DNA of 7,504 bases from contig CAYGGG010000039.1 in the NCBI GenBank assembly GCA_964349455.1, positions 1 to 7,504 of the forward strand, written 5' to 3'. Shown here piece after piece: positions 5,864-7,504 of the stretch. Each line of letters starts with the position of its first letter. Position 1 is the stretch's first letter. The DNA comes from CSSED10-109M sp964349455. Lineage in GTDB: Bacteria > Bacillota_I > Bacilli_A > RF39 > UBA660. A program made the translations under genes and the position numbers. A model generated the notes under the pieces. That model made no database searches, was not told the origin of the DNA, and worked only from the letters and a program-made list of their open reading frames with translations.

Positions 5864-5892
5864 ATCATAATTTTTTTTCTGCAATTTGTCAA
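5864..5892 (-). promoter_or_regulatory. Near-consensus sigma-A promoter of the small membrane protein pair
   Basis: The leftward strand has a perfect -35 TTGACA (5892-5887), a 17-base spacer and a -10 TATGAT (5869-5864), five of six to consensus. It is the only good promoter in the window without a TGn extension. The -35 overlaps the stop codon of the upstream metallophosphoesterase gene, so the pair has its own start despite the short gap. Confidence 0.75.
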
Positions 5893-6755
5893 TTTGATTT
5901 ATCTAAAAATACTTTTAAATTATTTTTTTCCATAAAATCAAAAAACAACCCATACCAAACATCTTCAGTAAAATCTTTTTTTGGATCCAAATCCTTAGCT
6001 TTAGCATATGCTTGAGCATGACTAATGAACCTTCTTCGATAATCGATTCCATCACGCAATGCATAAATCAATAAATTAGACCAGGCCCAACATTTTTTAA
6101 AATAATCACTCTCAGTATAATAGTTTTTTACTTCTTCAAAACTATAACTATACTCTATCAACTCATATTTAATCTTTTCACCAATTTCCAAAACTCCATA
6201 CTTACTAGTTGCCCTTCCGTCTAATGGTGTACTTACCGAACCGACATTAATAAATAACCGATTTTGATATTCAGTATAAAAGGGGCGGTGTTGATGACCG
6301 AACAAATATACATCACAATCAAAATCTTCAATTAACTTTGAAAAAAGATCATAACTATCAGCCAAAGCTTGTCCATCAACTTTATATGGCGTTCCATGCG
6401 AAATACAAATTCGTCTATTTTCAATCTCAACAATTTTATACAAACTTAATGATTTTAAATACACTCGATTTTCTTCACGCAAATCATTATAGGCATATAA
6501 TTTATTGATATATCTTGGGTTATCAATCCACGTCTTTCCATCATATTGATTAAGATCATATTCACGGTTCCCATATATTACATCATTACTTATTTTTTTT
6601 ATTTTATTAATAATAACGTTTGAATTTGGCCCATCGCTAATATAATCGCCCAAGAATAAGTAATGATCAATCTTTCTTTGATTACAATCTTCTAATATTT
6701 TTTCAAAAAGAAATAAATGACAATGAATATCACTTATCACCGCTATTTTCTTCAT
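5889..6755 (-). CDS. Calcineurin-like metallophosphoesterase
   Basis: A 288-residue cytoplasmic two-metal phosphoesterase. The family motifs are complete and in order: D9 and H11 in SDIHCH, D37 in LGDYISDGP, N63 in YGNRE, H120 in SHGTP, and H154 and H156 in FGHQHRP. Then follow FINVGSVSTPLDG (168-180) and the strand YGVLEIG that closes the core. The catalytic core ends near residue 205. The remaining 80 or so residues (aromatic-rich, YRRRFISHAQAYAKAKD) form a helical extension, and proteins of this size are often annotated as serine/threonine phosphatase or YfcE/MJ0936-like phosphodiesterase. The physiological substrate cannot be inferred. The start ATG at 6755 has AGAAAGGGAA upstream. I see no strong own promoter; a weak AT-rich one or read-through from the lipoprotein gene are both possible. 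Confidence 0.9.
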   Translation of the reverse strand: MKKIAVISDIHCHLFLFEKILEDCNQRKIDHYLFLGDYISDGPNSNVIINKIKKISNDVIYGNREYDLNQYDGKTWIDNPRYINKLYAYNDLREENRVYLKSLSLYKIVEIENRRICISHGTPYKVDGQALADSYDLFSKLIEDFDCDVYLFGHQHRPFYTEYQNRLFINVGSVSTPLDGRATSKYGVLEIGEKIKYELIEYSYSFEEVKNYYTESDYFKKCWAWSNLLIYALRDGIDYRRRFISHAQAYAKAKDLDPKKDFTEDVWYGLFFDFMEKNNLKVFLDKSN

Positions 6756-6771
6756 ATATTCCCTTTCTATT

Positions 6772-6797
6772 AAAAAAATCTAATTTAATTAGATTTT
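6772..6797 (-). terminator. Intrinsic terminator after the lipoprotein gene
   Basis: Leftward, AAAATCTAAT (6797-6788), a 3-base loop and ATTAGATTTT (6784-6775) form a perfect 10-bp stem followed by more T (seven T in all, 6778-6772). It begins at the lipoprotein stop codon. The stem has two G-C pairs, so strength is doubtful. The same palindrome lies upstream of the metallophosphoesterase and could instead be a protein-binding site. Confidence 0.5.
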
Positions 6798-7251
6798 AAT
6801 AATTTAAATCTTTCAAAACATCACTGACCTCAGTCTTTTTACTTTCTTCAACATCAACATACACAAAAGTATTATCAATTCTTGAAACAACTCTGTATTT
6901 ACCACCCGTAGTTAAGGTATATTTTGCATGGTTACTTAAACTTACTTCTGTTTCTGAAGCACCCGATTCTTTTAGTCCCTCAAAATCAGTTTTATTTTGA
7001 TCATAAGCCCTAATTGATTGTTCGTTATCATTTACAACATAAAATTCAATTTGATAATCATCTTTCATCGCAACTAACACTGCCGTAGCTACGCCTTCAT
7101 ACTCAGGATTACTTGTAATATCAACCACTTCATATCCTTTAGTTTCCATTTTTGATTTAAAAGCACTCGCTGTTAACGCTTCTTTTTCCCCACAAGCCGT
7201 TAGACCTAACATTAATAACGCCCCAAACACAATCAAACCTATTTTTTTCAT
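6796..7251 (-). CDS. Small membrane-anchored lipoprotein
   Basis: A 151-residue lipoprotein. MKKIGLIVFGALLMLGLTAC is a type II signal peptide with lipobox LTAC, so Cys20 would be lipidated and the mature 132 residues sit outside the membrane. The mature part begins GEKEALTASAFKSKMETKGY and ends with strand-rich KYRVVSRIDNTFVYVDVE. This recalls small lipoproteins seen in several low-GC Gram-positives, usually annotated only as hypothetical; I know of no assigned function. I chose ATG 7251 rather than the in-frame ATG at 7281, because AGAGGAGGTGA (7266-7256) is a strong ribosome binding site for it and the longer form would put ten charged residues before the signal peptide. It is a single-gene unit with its own promoter and a terminator-like hairpin at its end. 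Confidence 0.85.
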   Translation of the reverse strand: MKKIGLIVFGALLMLGLTACGEKEALTASAFKSKMETKGYEVVDITSNPEYEGVATAVLVAMKDDYQIEFYVVNDNEQSIRAYDQNKTDFEGLKESGASETEVSLSNHAKYTLTTGGKYRVVSRIDNTFVYVDVEESKKTEVSDVLKDLNY

Positions 7252-7281
7252 TTTTTCACCTCCTCTAATCTTCTTATCCAA

Positions 7282-7310
7282 AGTATATCACCAATCAATT
7301 AATTTGTCAT
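7282..7310 (-). promoter_or_regulatory. Promoter of the lipoprotein gene
   Basis: The leftward strand shows -35 ATGACA (7310-7305, five of six), a 17-base spacer, and extended -10 TGATATACT (7290-7282). Transcription would start about 25 bases before the chosen ATG. The -35 overlaps the candidate -35 of the rightward gene. Confidence 0.65.
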
Positions 7311-7346
7311 CATTATTTCAAAAATATGTTATAATATTTTTGAGGG
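7304..7346 (+). promoter_or_regulatory. Promoter and ribosome binding site of the right-edge gene
   Basis: TGTTATAAT at 7327-7335 is an extended -10 with perfect TATAAT. TTGTCA at 7304-7309 is a good -35 (five of six), but the 20-base spacer is too long to be optimal, so the extended -10 probably carries it. GAGGG at 7342-7346 is the ribosome binding site for ATG 7353. The predicted leader is only about 10 bases. Confidence 0.55.
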
Positions 7347-7352
7347 AATAAT

Positions 7353-7504
7353 ATGTCAAAAAAAATTACTTTAATAATATTTTTAATACTATTTTTTGTT
7401 TATTTAGAAATCGTTTTTAAATTTTTTTTATTTAAAAATTTTTTTGATGTTTCTTTGTTACGAATTATCTCTTTTTCAATTTCCTCCGCATTAATCATTT
7501 TCTT
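7353..7504 (+). CDS. N-terminus of a membrane protein, possibly LTA-synthase family (3' end outside window)
   Basis: Fifty complete codons are visible from ATG 7353 before the window ends. The protein starts MSKKITLIIFLILFFVYLEI and has a first membrane helix at about 5-22, a FKFFLFKNFFD loop, and the beginning of a second helix (LLRIISFSISSALIIF). The pattern of a first helix ending in Leu-Glu-x-x-Phe, then an aromatic/basic loop and a Ser-rich second helix, resembles the N-terminus of lipoteichoic acid synthase and related phosphoglycerol transferases. That is recollection of a family pattern, and the catalytic sulfatase-like domain is not in view. The ribosome binding site and extended -10 promoter support the start. 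An unrelated polytopic membrane protein remains possible. Confidence 0.65.
   Translation, partial: MSKKITLIIFLILFFVYLEIVFKFFLFKNFFDVSLLRIISFSISSALIIF

Noticed and set aside
5752..6015. Rightward open frame of 87 codons spanning two leftward genes
   Set aside because: It crosses the promoter and ends of two good genes and has no translation signals.
3950..6755. Three proteins in the window end in Lys/Arg-Ser-Asn
   Set aside because: The cohesin protein, the four-helix protein and the metallophosphoesterase share this ending, but they are unrelated and the residues are common in AT-rich genomes, so chance is the better explanation.
7252..7281. Ten-residue N-terminal extension of the lipoprotein
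   Set aside because: Part of the extension encodes the ribosome binding site itself (Gly-Gly from GGAGGT), and it would disrupt the signal peptide.

Overview
This 7.5 kb window is AT-rich bacterial DNA with Gram-positive style signals: strong AGGAGG-type ribosome binding sites, sigma-A-like promoters (mostly extended -10), a classical lipobox and signal peptides. TGA is used as a stop and Trp is read from TGG, so the code is the standard bacterial one and not the Mycoplasma one. Composition and protein types suggest a low-GC Firmicute or a code-11 relative of the Mollicutes. I cannot place it more precisely from sequence alone.

Layout: (a) 1-743, leftward, the 5' 247 codons of an unrecognised soluble protein that runs off the window. 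(b) 744-860, a 117-bp divergent control region with an extended -10 promoter facing each way, a perfect 14-bp palindrome between them, and a run of seven G in the leader of the left gene. (c) 861-3961, rightward, a tightly coupled two-gene unit: a secreted subtilisin-family protease ending in a type I dockerin, followed with a 1-base stop/start overlap by a surface protein made of a signal peptide, one cohesin domain, two cadherin-like beta-sandwich domains, an unassigned region and a C-terminal transmembrane anchor. (d) 3958-5050, leftward, a nucleoside 2-deoxyribosyltransferase-like enzyme overlapping an HD-domain phosphohydrolase. (e) 5098-5840, leftward, two small membrane proteins with an ATGA overlap behind a near-consensus promoter. 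(f) 5889-6755, leftward, a calcineurin-like metallophosphoesterase. (g) 6796-7251, leftward, a small lipoprotein. (h) 7353-7504, rightward, the first 50 codons of a membrane protein resembling the N-terminus of LTA-synthase-family proteins.

The highlight is (c). Cohesin and dockerin are the high-affinity pair that builds cellulosomes. Here a protease carries the dockerin and its immediate neighbour carries a single membrane-anchored cohesin. The simplest reading is a minimal cell-surface proteolytic complex: the subtilisin is exported, then held at the membrane by the cohesin protein. The anchor is a plain transmembrane helix, with no LPXTG sorting motif and no SLH repeat. The coupling of the genes fits stoichiometric production. 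Binding of this dockerin to this cohesin is inferred from gene adjacency and is not proven.

The leftward genes (d to g) look like separate short transcription units for nucleoside metabolism, phosphoester hydrolysis and small envelope proteins. Nothing visible ties them functionally to the cohesin/dockerin pair. No tRNA, rRNA, CRISPR array, insertion sequence or attachment site was seen, and once the edge genes are included no gene-free stretch exceeds about 120 bp.
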